A stretch of 64,000 nt of DNA from Apostichopus japonicus (GCF_037975245.1 NC_092563.1:23838960-23902959); one strand, 5' to 3'. Counted from the first letter of the stretch, positions 49,701 to 61,560 are shown. The notes: generated from the sequence alone by a model not told the origin. Translations and numbers: made by a program.

Positions 49701-52700
49701 TGTCATTATATCAATTGTATTTGTGTACCAGAGAGAGCAGGTTTTCATGTCGTTTAAATTTACCCTGCTTTTAACTATCATCATAAAATACTCAAATTCC
49801 AATCCTATCATTACAGCAGCTATATTCCTGTTCCAAAGTGTTGACTTTGGGTCTACAAGGTAGGTTGCTGTCTGTATTCTGCTTGTAACCCTCATCTTGG
49901 GTTATACCAACCCATTCCTTTCCAATCTTTCTTTTTATTTTCTCGTAGGCCAGCTGTAGAGAAGTTGTTACTACTTGGCTTACAATCATGTGACCATGCT
50001 GCATCAGTAGAGCTGGTGGCATTTATCACCGAGGTGAAAGGGCACAAGAAGTATCCCAGAATGCATCAAAACATCGATTTCATCGAAGGGTCGTCTGGTG
50101 GAGTTGTTGCTGTCTGTAGTGTGCACAAGAGGTAAAGTGAAGTTCATACGACGAACGAGTAATGTTTCACTCGGTTGTGGTTCTCATCTCTAGGAAATAT
50201 TTATCATAGCTAGTCATGTGATGGAAAAGGTACACCAGATGAAAATAAACAGCCATCGATGAACAAGAACGAGGTAACATGGAAGCAAAATACAGCGGTA
50301 AAGCCGACGTGAGACACAAAAAATGTTTTATTAACTTAGTATCTGTTTCATGATTCAGACTGTACATCATACATCAACTTAAAGATAAGTTTACCTCCCT
50401 TATGACATAACTTTATGCATTCTGCAAGTAGGAATAATAAAATGGCTTAGGTTCATGACATATTAAAGGTTTCAATTATCCAGCCTAATTTTACAGCCCA
50501 TTAATAAACATGGATGTAATTATGGAGCATTGAATAGATGAAAACTGATGAAAGAACCTTTGTTATGATTAATGACAATTTGAAAAGAGCAAAGAAAATT
50601 TTGACCAGAAACGGGATGTGAAACAGAGACCTCAGGATAATCAACTGGTCACTGGTTAGATTCCCGTTCTGGCAAAATGTTTTTCCACCCTTTTTTCAGC
50701 TTCATTTACAATATCCCAGTCAGTTTTCCATTGTTCATGTACTTTGATATAGATATTAATTTAATAGTTGATGTAGCTAGATAGTAGATATACTATAAGT
50801 ACGTTGAGAATGTTGATTTATTTCTTGTAAGAAGAAAGGGAAGGATGGAAAATTTGATTAATTCAAATAGGGAGTGAAAAATCCACGACTTTACTCTGAA
50901 AATCTTGTCTCTCGATTGCCTGTTCGTCTGTCGTAGATGACACCATGTGCGCACATGGCTAGTAGTTTTTCTCAACACGTAAAAGAGCATACAACACAGG
51001 CAAGCCCCTCAAAGGTGGGAGAGGAACAAGGGAGGCCAAAAACGACACAACAAGTAACAGAAAAGTTTTTTAAAATATTTGTTAGATTTACAAGAAGACT
51101 GTTTTTTGATTGTTTATCTTGATTTTATATAAAGACTGATAGTTGCTGGAATATGAAAAACAAACCATTCAAAATGAAATATGCTACTTCCTTTACAGCT
51201 ATGATGAACGTTTCACAGATTCAGTATTCAGTGGTGAGCAGTCTGCTGCCTGCTGTGCAGACTTGCTTCTCGCTGGGAAAGGAAAACTGGATGGCCTGGC
51301 TGCGGATTTCTTCATTTTGGTCTTGAAGGTAAAAGTGATACTGAAATGTAATATAAAATTGGTTCTGGCCATTATATTTATTCCCAAATATTGAAGAAAA
51401 TGTCTAAGTATGGGGTGTTTATGTGTGTGGGGGGGGGGAGATGTGGGGGGTTGGTGGTGAGGTGAGAGTGGCTGGGAGAAGAGAGTGTGAGTGGTTTTAA
51501 AATGCTGTAATTTTGAATTATGTTTTATTCAGTGACTTTTGAGTTCTGGTTTAAAGTTGATAAAACTATGAGAGATCCCGGATCAGTCAAAGGAGATGAC
51601 ATTTAGCTGTTTTTACTTTACTATCAGGAGTTGAGTTTTCTCCTTGATGAGGAAGACGATGATGGGAAATCTAGCGGTGATTCTAGACCCGAAGAAGAAT
51701 TGCTACTCGCGGTAGAATCTCGTCAGCTGCAGCAAATCTCTCACGTCCAACGCTCCCTCCGCGTGCTCGCGTTAGTCTCGTCACTCTGCGAGGGTCTCGG
51801 ACCGACCGTCCTTCAGAGTCTGGAGCACATGATCATGTTTGCTCAGGCTACGTTGGAGAGAGCTTGCAAACATCTCGAGAGAGAGGGAAGGAATTTACTT
51901 GGAGGTTTCGAAGCGGAAACAGTCATGTTTGCTTTTGGATTAATCTCAGCTATCATTGGTGGAAAAACACAGGTAATTGAAAAATTTACTACTTGTAGCA
52001 TTTTGGACTAAATTCAAGTCTTTTGTGCGAGATTTCTTGAGCCAAAACAATTGAACATTCCTTCTTTATCTTTCAAATTTTGGGGTATTTATTCATCTTT
52101 GAAATATCTGTATAAGAAGATTTTCTTTTGAAATTGCAAATGTTTTTATTAAATTGATTTGCTTCTCTTGTTTTCAAAATAGAAGAAAGTAACAACAGAA
52201 AACAGAGAATCCCTAAAAGCTCTTCTCCCTCTCTTGGAGAGAATTGCCTCACAACATCCCTCAGAGACATTACAACAGATGGCAGCAGACTTACGCATCG
52301 CCATAGCAACCCAGGGTGCGGTATGGACAGAAAATGCAACAGAAATGTTGCACAAATTTGGAAAAATTGACAAGCAGATCCCAAAGAAGAGCAAAAAGAT
52401 TATAAAGAGTAGAGCAACTCAGAGAGTAGAGGAGTTAAAATCAGGAGACAAAATTAAAGTAAATGAAGGGAATAAAGTGATTCAATCAACAGATACATTA
52501 GATGACTTCAAAGAGGCATCTCTGGATGAGAAAGAGGAAAGAGGCAGAGAGGGGCATAGATCACAGGGAGAACATACCGAATCAAGTCATATGGAAGTGA
52601 AATCCAGGACAGAGTTCAAAGAAACTGACGTCAAGAAAAGAGATATGGGACATGAATCTGTCGATAAGGGCCGGGACCAAGTCGAATCTGAAAAATTTGA

Positions 52701-55700
52701 TAAGGCGTATGAAGAATTATTTGACCCTTTGGTCCCAGTCCGCGGCCATGCTCTGATTGCTCTGTCGAGGCTCCTCCAGGAAAAGGACCCGAAGGCTCTA
52801 CGAGAACAAGATCAACTCTTGAAATTGTTTCTGGAACATTTATCGAACGATGATTCGTACGTCTACTTGACGGCCGTCGGAGCTCTGGTGTCGTTGTCGG
52901 ATAAGTTTGCTTCTGAGGTCATTCCAGCATTATGCTCTGAATATTCATATCAGGAGACAGAGGAAAAGAGGTCGAAGGTCAAGAGGTCGGTCGAGACGAG
53001 GCTTAAAGTCGGTGAAGCATTAGTGAAAGCCACACGGATGATGGGTTAGTAGTAACATTTAACAGTATAAGACTCATTAGCAGTGTGGATGTATTATGTT
53101 GGGCAAAGTTTTCCAAGTTTAAAGAGTCAAAATATTTTGGTTCAAACATTTCTATCGAATCGGCAATCTTTGTGTCATACGATAACGAGTTGACATGCAC
53201 TGCAATTAACATCTGCTGCATTTTATGTAATTACAATTTTTAAGAAACAAAACCAAAAAACGTAAAAGCAAAAAGAAAAAGACAATTCATAGGGTAATTT
53301 GTCAGGTGCTACACAATTGCAAAGATATATTAGCAGTTATTAATACACAGAGAACCATAGTGTGTTTGAGATAAGTTAAAGATAAGTAAGAAATGAAATT
53401 CATACACCGAAAAAAACAGACAAATGGTAAGAACTAATTTATTTGATACACTCCAAGATACAAATGCATAGAATAGGCAAGTTAATGGAAGAAATGTGTC
53501 AGATGTTATAATTTTTTTTTAATATTCATCCCAATCCTTCTGGCCTAGTGAGTCATCCTTCATATATTTGAAATGAAAAGTATGATTTTATTTCTTGAAA
53601 ATGATGTTATTTTCTTTTCATCATATCTGATAGGTGAGATGGCTCCTTTCTACTCTAAACTACTGCTGAATGTCTTTCTGTTTGGTGCTAAAGATGAAGA
53701 TGAACACATCAGAGCCAGCAGTCTCTCCAATCTTGGAGAAATCTGTCAACTTTTGAGATTCTCTATATCTGGCAGTATTCATGAGGTAAGTCTGCATTTG
53801 CTTGGTTGTTCAGGTCAAGTACATACTGCAAGGTTACAAGAGTAAAGTTAATTTTGGAAGTTAAAGTAAGCCACGGAATGACTTATTTCTGCCGTTTTTG
53901 AGGATTTTTTGGGTGAATGCTGACTTCAATTATGTCTTCTCTTTTCAATTGCTTCAAATACAGCAAAGCATGAGCCAGGTTTGTACCAATTCCTTCCTGG
54001 GCATGGGTCTGTCCCTTGACATCATTATTCAGCAGATCCTGGACTATTCATTTTCAGCAGTAAAACTATTCTTATAGTCTTGGAATTTTGGAGAAAAACT
54101 TTGAAGCTCAACAAAAATAGCCCCCATATTAAAATGGATTATTTTATTAATCATGCTTTTTTTATTTTCTCTCTTTTGGGAGTGCACTATTCTGGGGAAC
54201 GGGGAAATCTTGGAAGTGGAAAATCTTGGCATGGGACAGTCTGGGGCAGGAGACAATCTCAGGATTGGACATTGGACGAGGAGGTGACAGTCTTAGGAGG
54301 GACAATTTGGAGGGGGTGGGAGGGGGGGGTGTAAAATAATGGGGAGGGGAGTAATGGAAGAGTGAATGAAGTTTTTATATTGTTCAGTCAATTTTTGTTT
54401 GAAAGCTCAGTCAAGATCCAAATTACATATTTCATTTTAAGTTTATCAATCGATTTCTTCTAAACTTAGATTTTCCTGTGCCTGACGACCGTTCTCCAAG
54501 CCGATTCTGAGGTGACTGTTCGAAGAGCATGTGTTCTTGTACTCTGTCTTCTGTTACGAGGACTGGGGACCGATGCTCTGGAAGTGAGTCTTAAAAGATT
54601 CCCTCAAATTTTGTAAAGTTCAGAGCTTAGCAGGCTGTGAAGTGATACTAATATTCCTCAATTCCTGGTCCTCTTTTGTTTTACAGTCCTAATTTCTCTA
54701 CTTTTTCATCAAAATTTCTTCTCTTCCCTACTTTATCCTACTTTATGGCTTTGCTTTTGTAATGTGTGTTTTCACCACAAATAAGTTCATTCTCAACAAA
54801 ATTCACTTTCTGGATTTCACTTATTCGTTTTATACTTAATATAAACATCATTGAAATTGTAACATGTCTGTTCCGGTCCTACAGTCTGTCTACCCTACTT
54901 TTTCTTTCAATTTTCCAACTTCTTTTTTACTATTTCTAAATTTTCTTCCACTAGAGTAGTCATAGTTATGGTTGTAGCTGGAAAACCTAGCTTTGTTAAG
55001 TTAGTAGTTTTCAGTGAGTGATCAAGGGAATTCTAGTTGAGAGAAATAAAATGAACAGTTGCTACGAGAAATGTTGCAGATGGTATTCTCAAACTATATA
55101 AACATGATTATGTTTTATACTTCAATATACTTGAACTCACTCCTTATCTTGAACTTAGGGTGTGCTGTATAGCGACTGTGTATCTTCAATTACTACAGAT
55201 CAATAAGTAGCTGAGCTAATTCTTATATGAACACATTCATACAGTTTTAAAGAAATTCCTCGCTTAAATATGCTATATATATATCATGTGCTCTCATATA
55301 ACCGTAGTTTTACGCCATTCTTATAAACTAACCTATGCTTCCGCAATTTTCTGCAGTTACACACAAGTTTACTTACTTATGCAGCCATACACTTTCATGG
55401 TGCCTAAATACTTTGTCCACTTCCTTCACTTACATAGCAGTGTGTTGACATGACCCATTCTTACATAGCGCCCTCTATTGCACAACTTAGTGGTAGTGCT
55501 TTCCTGAAGTTACACCACTTCCTACACTTACACAGGCTGCAACTGACTATGATGTGGTAATCTTACACATACTTTACATCCTGTGTTTACACAATCAAAT
55601 ATTTTGATAATGCCATCTGCACAGTTTGTCTAAATATGTACATGATACCCTTTCTACATACCTTTGCAAAGTCCTATACTGACATAGCAATGTTATTACA

Positions 55701-56156
55701 TAATGTGCTATGCCATACTTGAGCAATATCAAACTACTGTTCACTTAAATGGTTTTCTGTATATATCCTGTATGGCTCAGATCATGTTTAGCATTTTGTT
55801 CCCCATGTAGGGGAATCGTGATACACACCTGAAGATGATCACACAGTCACAGTCTCTATGCAATTGAACTGGGCTTGAGAGCGGATCAGTCGTTCGATTG
55901 TTTGCTTTTTCGTGTCCAGGTTATTTCTTGGGTGACTTTTCTTAAGAAAATATCCTGTATCTATATTTCCATCTTGCAGGTACTGGAGACTGAGATGGGA
56001 AATCTTTATCGGCTTCTTAAACTACTCAGGACTAAAGAGAAAGATGAAGTGATGTTGTTACATGTACAACTGGCTCTGGAGGAACTCGATGTAATCATGA
56101 AGAAATACCTCTTCCCTCCACAAAGTTTTAGCAAAAAGATAACATTCCTTCCATAA
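43647..56156 (+). CDS. TANGO6: TANGO6 (TMCO7) orthologue, complete gene, 13 coding exons, 1178 aa
   Basis: Thirteen exons join without a frame break: 43647-43716, 44278-44985, 45945-46247, 46757-46890, 47312-47474, 49244-49439, 49949-50131, 51199-51328, 51628-51972, 52183-53044, 53634-53785, 54470-54583, 55980-56156. They total 3537 nt with the stop. The protein is a helical-repeat (HEAT/ARM-like) protein. Its C-terminal part has the RTP1-type region, with DPLVPVRGHALIALSRLLQE at about residues 925-944, and a second conserved block ASSLSNLGEICQLLRF with ALEELDVIMKKYLFPPQ near the end. These are diagnostic for TANGO6/TMCO7 (vertebrate proteins about 1.1 kb residues; yeast Rtp1 is the distant relative). 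Known roles: Drosophila Tango6 came from a screen for Golgi organisation and secretion, and Rtp1 assists RNA polymerase II assembly and nuclear import. Length is slightly above the vertebrate form because of a charged insert (about 810-915). Confidence 0.93.
44278..44985 (+). CDS. TANGO6: TANGO6 exon 2
   Basis: 708 nt between acceptor TTTCGATGTAG and donor GTATGT, phase 1 in and out, residues 24-259. It encodes amphipathic helices typical of the N-terminal helical-repeat part. The end (about residues 230-259) is Ser/Asn/Thr-rich and probably disordered. Confidence 0.9.
45945..46247 (+). CDS. TANGO6: TANGO6 exon 3
   Basis: 303 nt, phase 1 in and out, acceptor CTCTTATAG and donor GTAAGT. It contains QNLKRLLEKAYQPAVIRELL and PSWLRGVCAGLLIERIV, typical of the TANGO6 N-terminal half. 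Confidence 0.9.
46757..46890 (+). CDS. TANGO6: TANGO6 exon 4
   Basis: 134 nt, phase 1 in and phase 0 out. It encodes SSLDWQRCVAVANIL and ends YFKAVCPQ, a conserved TANGO6 segment. Phase 0 agrees with exon 5. Confidence 0.88.
47312..47474 (+). CDS. TANGO6: TANGO6 exon 5
   Basis: 163 nt between TTCTTCACAG and GTGAGT, phase 0 in and 1 out. It encodes ILQLLNYKDHLILQQVLRVC and further helices (residues 406-459). Confidence 0.88.
47475..49243 (+). other. TANGO6: TANGO6 intron 5
   Basis: Holds a minus-strand SINE (48077-48455). The rest is A+T-rich without coding signal; a G-run lies at about 47588-47608. Confidence 0.7.
48077..48455 (-). mobile_element. tRNA-derived SINE with (ATTG)n tail
   Basis: On the minus strand the head reads GTGGTCAAGTGGTTAAGGCA (box A) and ACAGGTTCGAGCCCT (box B). 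It is followed by the conserved motif TGTCCTTGGGCAAGGCACTT seen in many marine-animal SINEs and by a tail ATTGATTGATTG. Full length about 380 bp. Confidence 0.75.
49244..49439 (+). CDS. TANGO6: TANGO6 exon 6
   Basis: 196 nt between TTCTATTATAG and GTTAGT, phase 1 in and 2 out. The donor is weak and is followed by a degenerate tandem repeat that includes donor-like GCAGGTTTT copies. Encodes residues 460-524, including ETLYPVMLPLYQLYIS. Confidence 0.87.
49440..49860 (+). repeat. Degenerate tandem array of about 100 bp units at the start of TANGO6 intron 6
   Basis: Four diverged units share the order ACCCTGCTTTNAGCTATCAT, then TTGAAATAC-like sequence, CATTA, and GTACCAGAGAGAGCAGGTTTT. The first unit begins at the exon 6 donor itself. 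Confidence 0.5.
49949..50131 (+). CDS. TANGO6: TANGO6 exon 7
   Basis: 183 nt between TTCTCGTAG and GTAAAG, phase 2 in and out. Encodes residues 525-585, with PAVEKLLLLGLQSCDHAAS and the start of the conserved Gly/Ser-containing linker (EGSSGGVVAV). Confidence 0.87.
50595..50690. repeat. Inverted repeat with decayed tRNA-like box B
   Basis: TTTTGACCAGAAACGGGAT and TTCCCGTTCTGGCAAAAT are imperfect inverted repeats enclosing GGTCACTGGTTAGATTCCCG, which resembles a damaged box B. Probably an old SINE or tRNA-pseudogene remnant in TANGO6 intron 7. Confidence 0.3.
51199..51328 (+). CDS. TANGO6: TANGO6 exon 8
   Basis: 130 nt between CTTTACAG and GTAAAA, phase 2 in and 0 out. Encodes SYDERFTDSVFSGEQSAACC and a helix ending FFILVLK. 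Confidence 0.87.
51628..51972 (+). CDS. TANGO6: TANGO6 exon 9
   Basis: 345 nt, phase 0 in and out. It encodes an acidic segment (DEEDDDGKSSGDSRPEEE) followed by helices, including LALVSSLCEGLGPTVLQSL. The exon is locally more GC-rich than its introns, consistent with coding. Confidence 0.9.
52183..53044 (+). CDS. TANGO6: TANGO6 exon 10: charged linker plus start of RTP1-type domain
   Basis: 862 nt, the largest exon, phase 0 in and 1 out, residues 745-1031. The first 65 residues are helical, then about 105 residues are Lys/Glu/Asp/Ser-rich and low in hydrophobics (about 810-915), probably disordered. The remaining part carries FDPLVPVRGHALIALSRLL and the following helices of the RTP1_C1-like region. 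Confidence 0.92.
53634..53785 (+). CDS. TANGO6: TANGO6 exon 11
   Basis: 152 nt between CTGATAG and GTAAGT, phase 1 in and 0 out. Contains GAKDEDEHIRASSLSNLGEI, the opening of the RTP1_C2-like conserved block. Confidence 0.92.
54470..54583 (+). CDS. TANGO6: TANGO6 exon 12
   Basis: 114 nt (38 codons), phase 0 at both ends, between CTAAACTTAG and GTGAGT. Encodes LQADSEVTVRRACVLVLCLL of the C-terminal helical region. Confidence 0.92.
54584..55979 (+). other. TANGO6: TANGO6 intron 12
   Basis: The longest stretch in the 3' half of the gene. 55150-55720 is enriched for short TTACAC/TTACAT words, giving a low-complexity character. No exon or mobile element identified. Confidence 0.6.
55980..56156 (+). 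CDS. TANGO6: TANGO6 exon 13 with stop codon
   Basis: 58 codons plus TAA at 56154-56156. The end ALEELDVIMKKYLFPPQSFS is the conserved C-terminus of TANGO6, so the gene is complete at the 3' end. Confidence 0.93.
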   Translation, partial: VLETEMGNLYRLLKLLRTKEKDEVMLLHVQLALEELDVIMKKYLFPPQSFSKKITFLP

Positions 56157-57500
56157 GAAGAATAGGACATTTTGTTAATAACATAGAAACATTAAAGCAG
56201 GAGTTAGACTAGCACATACACATGTGTAATCAATGTGGAGGAAACTTACACAGAGAAATTGTGAAAAAAACATTTTTGTGTATTGGTAAGAGCAACAACG
56301 ACAGATTATAAACGTTTGTATCTGAACAACTGGCCCATCAATTGCTTTAAAGGAGTTTTGGCAGAATTTGAGTGTTGGCTGTTTGAAGTAACCCAGCATA
56401 GAGGGAGAGAAAGCGAAACAATGTGGGTCATAGTTCTTCTGCTATTTTCAATTTCAAGGCTCAACGTCTGGACTGCTCCTTTAATGTAAACTTCAATCTT
56501 TCGTTCTGGAAATTACTTGTTGGACAGAAGATTCATTATTTTGGTTTCATATATGTAACAGGCAGGCCAAGTAATGATGGCAGTACCAGATTTCTGTGAC
56601 AAATTTATGTTTGCATTGTGCACAGGACATCATAAGAGTTAAAGGCATTGAAGACTCTCCCCAAACCACTTGCGGCCATCTGAAAAAGTTAACTTTCTGT
56701 TGCTTGCTAGTGACGTTTGTTTGTGTCGCTACAAAATGCAGACAGTAATGAAACGTGATACCTTGTTATCTTTAGCTGGACCTGAGATGTCCATGGCTTT
56801 TGTACACTGTGCTGTGTGTATTGACCGCAGCTGTATTTACTGACTGTACACTAGTGTCTAATTACCGACGGTAGCAAGCTGTGTGTGTATTTTCTGGGAT
56901 CGATGGTGTTGTCTAACACTTCTGTTACACCTCATTCGAAACTAGGTCAGATTACCGGCATTAGACGTTTCTTTTTGTGCGAGTCTTCACACCCTATAAG
57001 TGATATTTGTGTGAACCTGACTTCGTGATCAGGCAGTACAGTCACTTTGAAATATGAAAGCTCTCATGTTTAAAGGTTAACGCCTGTTTCTTTAATATGG
57101 TTGTAATACAATAGAGGATAAGTGGTAGAATGCTTCATATCAGCATAAATGATCCATGCATCATATTACATAAGTAATAATCCATGGGAAGGTGAGAACA
57201 TTAGTAGAGGGGGAAGGGTGGGGAGAGGGGGCAGGAGGGGAGAGGCAGTGGTGGTATGGGGCAGGGATATATGATAATCACTTGCTTCATAGTAAATTAG
57301 TTATTACCCAGGCTATGAGAAAGTATAAATTTGAGTAAAGTAGAGGGTTGGGGGGGGGGAGGTGTAGGTGGGGAAGGGGTAGCGATAGAGGTACCGGATA
57401 TCAGTTAAGGTAGGAACAATGGGAACTGTTTATTCCTTGATTTAATCCTCTGAAATTTTGAAGTAGAATGATGGATTTTAATAATACTAATAAAATCAGC
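56157..57500 (+). other. TANGO6 3' UTR and flank with candidate poly(A) signal
   Basis: No coding signal. An AATAAA hexamer at 57489-57494 is a candidate polyadenylation signal, and ATTAAA near 56191 is an earlier alternative. G-rich tracts lie at about 57209-57260 and 57346-57385. Confidence 0.35.
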
Positions 57501-60119
57501 AAATAATCATGGTTTATTTCTCTGATTTATTGTGTATTCATCTCCTTTTAAAATATGAAATACTGTTTAGCGGTTTCCACTTGCCATTACGTTATTTTAT
57601 TAATTGTATGGAAAGAATCCAAGTAGTTTGTCTTCTTAGAACAATGGAACTTTAACAATTCAAACTTGTTTTCAGTACCCTACAAAACTGAGCTAGACAT
57701 TTTAAGGACTTCTTCCTAGCGTTCAATATGCTGTAGGCCAAGACTCCAATGCTTCTTAAAAATTACACCATTCCCTCATGTCCCTGTGCCTTCCCCTTCC
57801 CAAAGACAACCAACCCTTCAGCCATCAGCTGCTCATACCCTGTTGCAGCTTTTTACGATATTGTAAGCTTTAATTTCACACTTCCTGGCCTTTGGCCCTA
57901 ATGGGTTCTTCTTCATTGGCTGGCTGCCAATTACAATGTAAGTATGAAATGGATGTGGGGCCCAGGTCCACAGCTGTAAGTGATACCAACATACCAGTCA
58001 ATGTTAGAGATCCTGCTCAAAATGTGAGGGTAACATTGTTGGGACTGTTAGTGTGAGCTTCTTGCTCAAATACATACAATCTGTCATTTTCTGTAGAGAA
58101 TGAGATCCACATTGTGCAAAATTTACACACACCACAACTAAACTAGCAGGGGACACAACCACCATTTTGTCACGGGGGAGGGGAGGGGTGCTAAGATGTT
58201 ATATCGTCAATGAATTCTTGCAGCACACTATTGTCATTTGTTTATCAAACTTCAAGTAACCATACTTTGTGTTTAAGTTTCCTAGGACTGGTCAATGAAC
58301 AGTTTAACTGGAAAATTTAAGGAAATTAGAACTTGTAGCATTATCACGTGAAAAATAGAATATCCGTTTAATGTAGCAATAGTACCCCACCAGTCATTAA
58401 TGCAGCGCCATGGAGTTAAAAAGCTTCCGTTACTGGTCTAATGTGTACGATCTATTCAAATATTCACGGATTGGGTTACATTATGGTACATGCCTAATGA
58501 CAGGAATCAATCATGCAAATATACTCACCCCGCCCCACCAATTTTAATGTTCTCTTTTTTATAGGCTCTACAAATTGGTTGCACATGATCATTAAACGCA
58601 TATATTTCGTCGAATACACAGAAATTTGTTTACACTTAAACTTTTCCAATAAAGTAACGCAATTATTTTGCCCCTATGCTACATAGACGTTACAGAAGGC
58701 ATCCCATATATAAATTTTTTTGTATAGGCCCAGCTTAAGAAAAACTTTATAAGTCATCAAATTTAGAATTACAAAGTCAGGTGCAAAATTCGCAAAACTT
58801 AATCTATCTGGTGTGAATTATGATCAAAGAAGAAGAGGGTTACATGTTAATGATAAATAACCCAAAAAATACTGAACTGCACTTCGCCAAGTCGAAGAAG
58901 CTTTTACTGTCATGCCAAAATGTAAGCCTCTTGTAAGTAAGTTTTCTTGTGGTAGGGGGGAGTGTCCACCCCATCCCATGACTACGGCCCTGTGCTGCGT
59001 GGCGTATGCGATCAAGAACTTGGGTAACAAGTGGTGATGAAATTGCCCAGTTCAAATGACGATTTATTTGAAACTAGCTATTCCAAACCGGGAGTTTAAT
59101 TACTCGATATGACGGTATGTGGGCCACTAGAAATTTGTAAGGAATATGCAGTGTGGACCCCGTGTGACTTGTAAAGCCTGAAAAATACGGACCTACTGCG
59201 GTTACGACGTTTCACAATGAAATAACGATGAGAGATTTACCTGGCACGCTGTGACTTCCTTATGAACCGTCACGGTGAAGTTTACGATAAAATGATAAAG
59301 TCCAGGAAATCCCCAATCAAAGATTATAGTCTTTTTAAGTCCATTAGAACATATATAGAATGAATAGGCTAAGGTTATATAAAATGACAGTAAAGTGCAG
59401 CGAATATACGAGCTTACAAATTTGTAAAGTAACATGATGCCATGAGACTTGGCCCATTACATAAGCCGAGGCTCGGTTAATTAACTTTATTACGGACGGA
59501 TATGATACCTTGCACAAAACAACAAGAACACATATAGCCTACTAATGTAAACGGTTGCAAACTCAATGTAATAAAACAATATGAAATTAACTTGGAGCAA
59601 TATAAAGATCAACTTGCGCAGGAATGCGATTAAATTTTTTGAAGTTGGTGGCGTTTGAGATTACCCTGCATGTATATAAGTATATCCAGCACCTGGTCAC
59701 CATACATCAATATGTATTTAACCATTGCGTGCAACTATTTACATGCCAACAGATTGTGCCAACACAGTACATTGTATTTGATTGATAGAGATGCCATCGG
59801 ATGTCATGAGATGGAACGGTTATGTCTGCGGAATTAGTCAAAAATAGACAAATATTTATCTTCCTCCTCCTTCTTCTTCATACAATCATCAACGTCGAAC
59901 AAACTATGTTTGTCAGTCGAAGTCGAACAAGATTGTTCTTGAAAGTAATTCTTTCCGAAACTGATGAACGGCGTTTAAAGGTCTCCGTATAAAACTTTGT
60001 TTTAGAAGTTGTGAATTTGTAAAAAAGTGTGAAATCTTTAAACAGGTACTTCCACTGTACATGTGCGCATTGTTGTATGTTACAGCACAACTGAGTGCGT
60101 GTACGTACGGAATTCCGTG
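57501..60119. other. No gene recognised
   Basis: A+T-rich intergenic sequence with short incoherent reading frames. C- and G-runs occur at about 58170-58190 and 58955-58980. No repeat structure strong enough to name. Confidence 0.5.
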
Positions 60120-60292
60120 CAACAGGCAGCAGAGGACTACACTGCTAGATTGATGTGATTTATAAGTTTCCGGAGACCGACTATAATGTTGTGGAATATT
60201 TTATAAAGTTAACCCCTTTCTTGTTTGCGGACATACAGACAGACAAACGGAAGAATTGGAAGGAATAGATGTTACATTATTTGTTGAACAGG
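60120..60292 (+). other. Candidate 5' noncoding exon of a gene continuing beyond the window
   Basis: The sequence ends in a strong donor, GAACAG/GTAAGA at 60292/60293, and has no long frame. No downstream coding exon that would confirm it was found before 64000. Start is arbitrary. Confidence 0.2.
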
Positions 60293-60964
60293 TAAGATTA
60301 AATTAATCATCGAAGTACGTGTATATTTCCCTATAATACTACACTACCTTACAAACCACATTGGAGGCCAATCTCAGGTACAGTTGGATACTTTTGTATA
60401 TGAGCCGGAGTTTGTATGTTGTTGTCCGTGAAGTTTGTTAGGCTCTTCGACCAATATTGAGTGATGGCTACTATGCCACACTTTAGGAAATTTAACATAG
60501 CAACGTCAAGTTAGTCGCTCTTGAAATGTATAGAAAGTCTTTTTTCCCCACAAAAGGCAAGTCCAGCAATGGTGTTACTTTGTAAACCGAGCTTACTGCA
60601 GTCTAGCTATAAAAATCATATTTAGGCTTTATGTAGTAAGTTGGGCCTAAGCCAACTTTTTGTTTACGCCTACTTATCTCACCGCAACATTTATTTGCTT
60701 TTTATCCAATGTTAAGAAATATCCCGGATTCTTTCTTCTCTAACCTAGACCATATTGCAGATGTTACATTTCTATGAAAATAAAATATGGTATCTGGAGT
60801 TGATGTCATGCAAGTTAATTCAGGATCTGTGTGTCCATATTTGTGTGTGTGCAACACCTAGCCTTGTAAACAAGGCAACTCTAATTTTCTAAAGCTATTT
60901 TGGTGGGTGAATTACAGTACATATTTGGCATGTGATGAACGATAACTCAATGAAGAAGCTCGAA

Positions 60965-61560
60965 TGAACTTCATACTTGCTATATGGTTCCATCTTAATC
61001 TATTGTGCACTTAGAGCCCTATTGTTTTCCATTGAGGTTAACGGTCATATGAAATCAGTCTGAAAACCAAGTTGTAAATATAACTAAAAGTTACATCCTT
61101 GTTAAATTTCATGGTTTGGGTATTTTAACCTCGCATAGTTAGTGTCAAGACCCTATTGAAATTGGTGGAGGTCAAAGTTCATATGAGGTAAACACCAGCT
61201 TGTACACAATTCAGCTCAGAAAGTAAAGCTCAGATGAACTAATTCATACTATTTATATGGATCCATCATACTGCAATACAAGGACCCTATCATTTTCTAT
61301 GTAGGTAAACAGTCATTTTAGATCAACAGAGGTCAAAGTTATAAAAAAAAATTAAAACCACTCAAAAACCAAAACTCAGTACAGCATGTATGAACTTCAT
61401 ATTTGGTATGTGGATCCACATTTATGAGTAATATGGTTTCTGTGGTGGCCAAAGTTCACTTGAGGTCAATGGAAGTCAAAGTTTGAAATCCAAATTTAGT
61501 TCCAAAAGTACATTTTTAATGAACTTCACACCTTGTATGTTTATCCACCGTATTAAGTAT
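60965..61560. repeat. Degenerate tandem array, about 140 bp units, five copies
   Basis: The phrase TGAACTTCATACTTGGTATG followed by TGGATCCA recurs with decay at 60965, about 61104, 61234, 61391 and 61520, alternating with GAGGTCAAAGTTCATATGA-like sequence. Confidence 0.6.
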
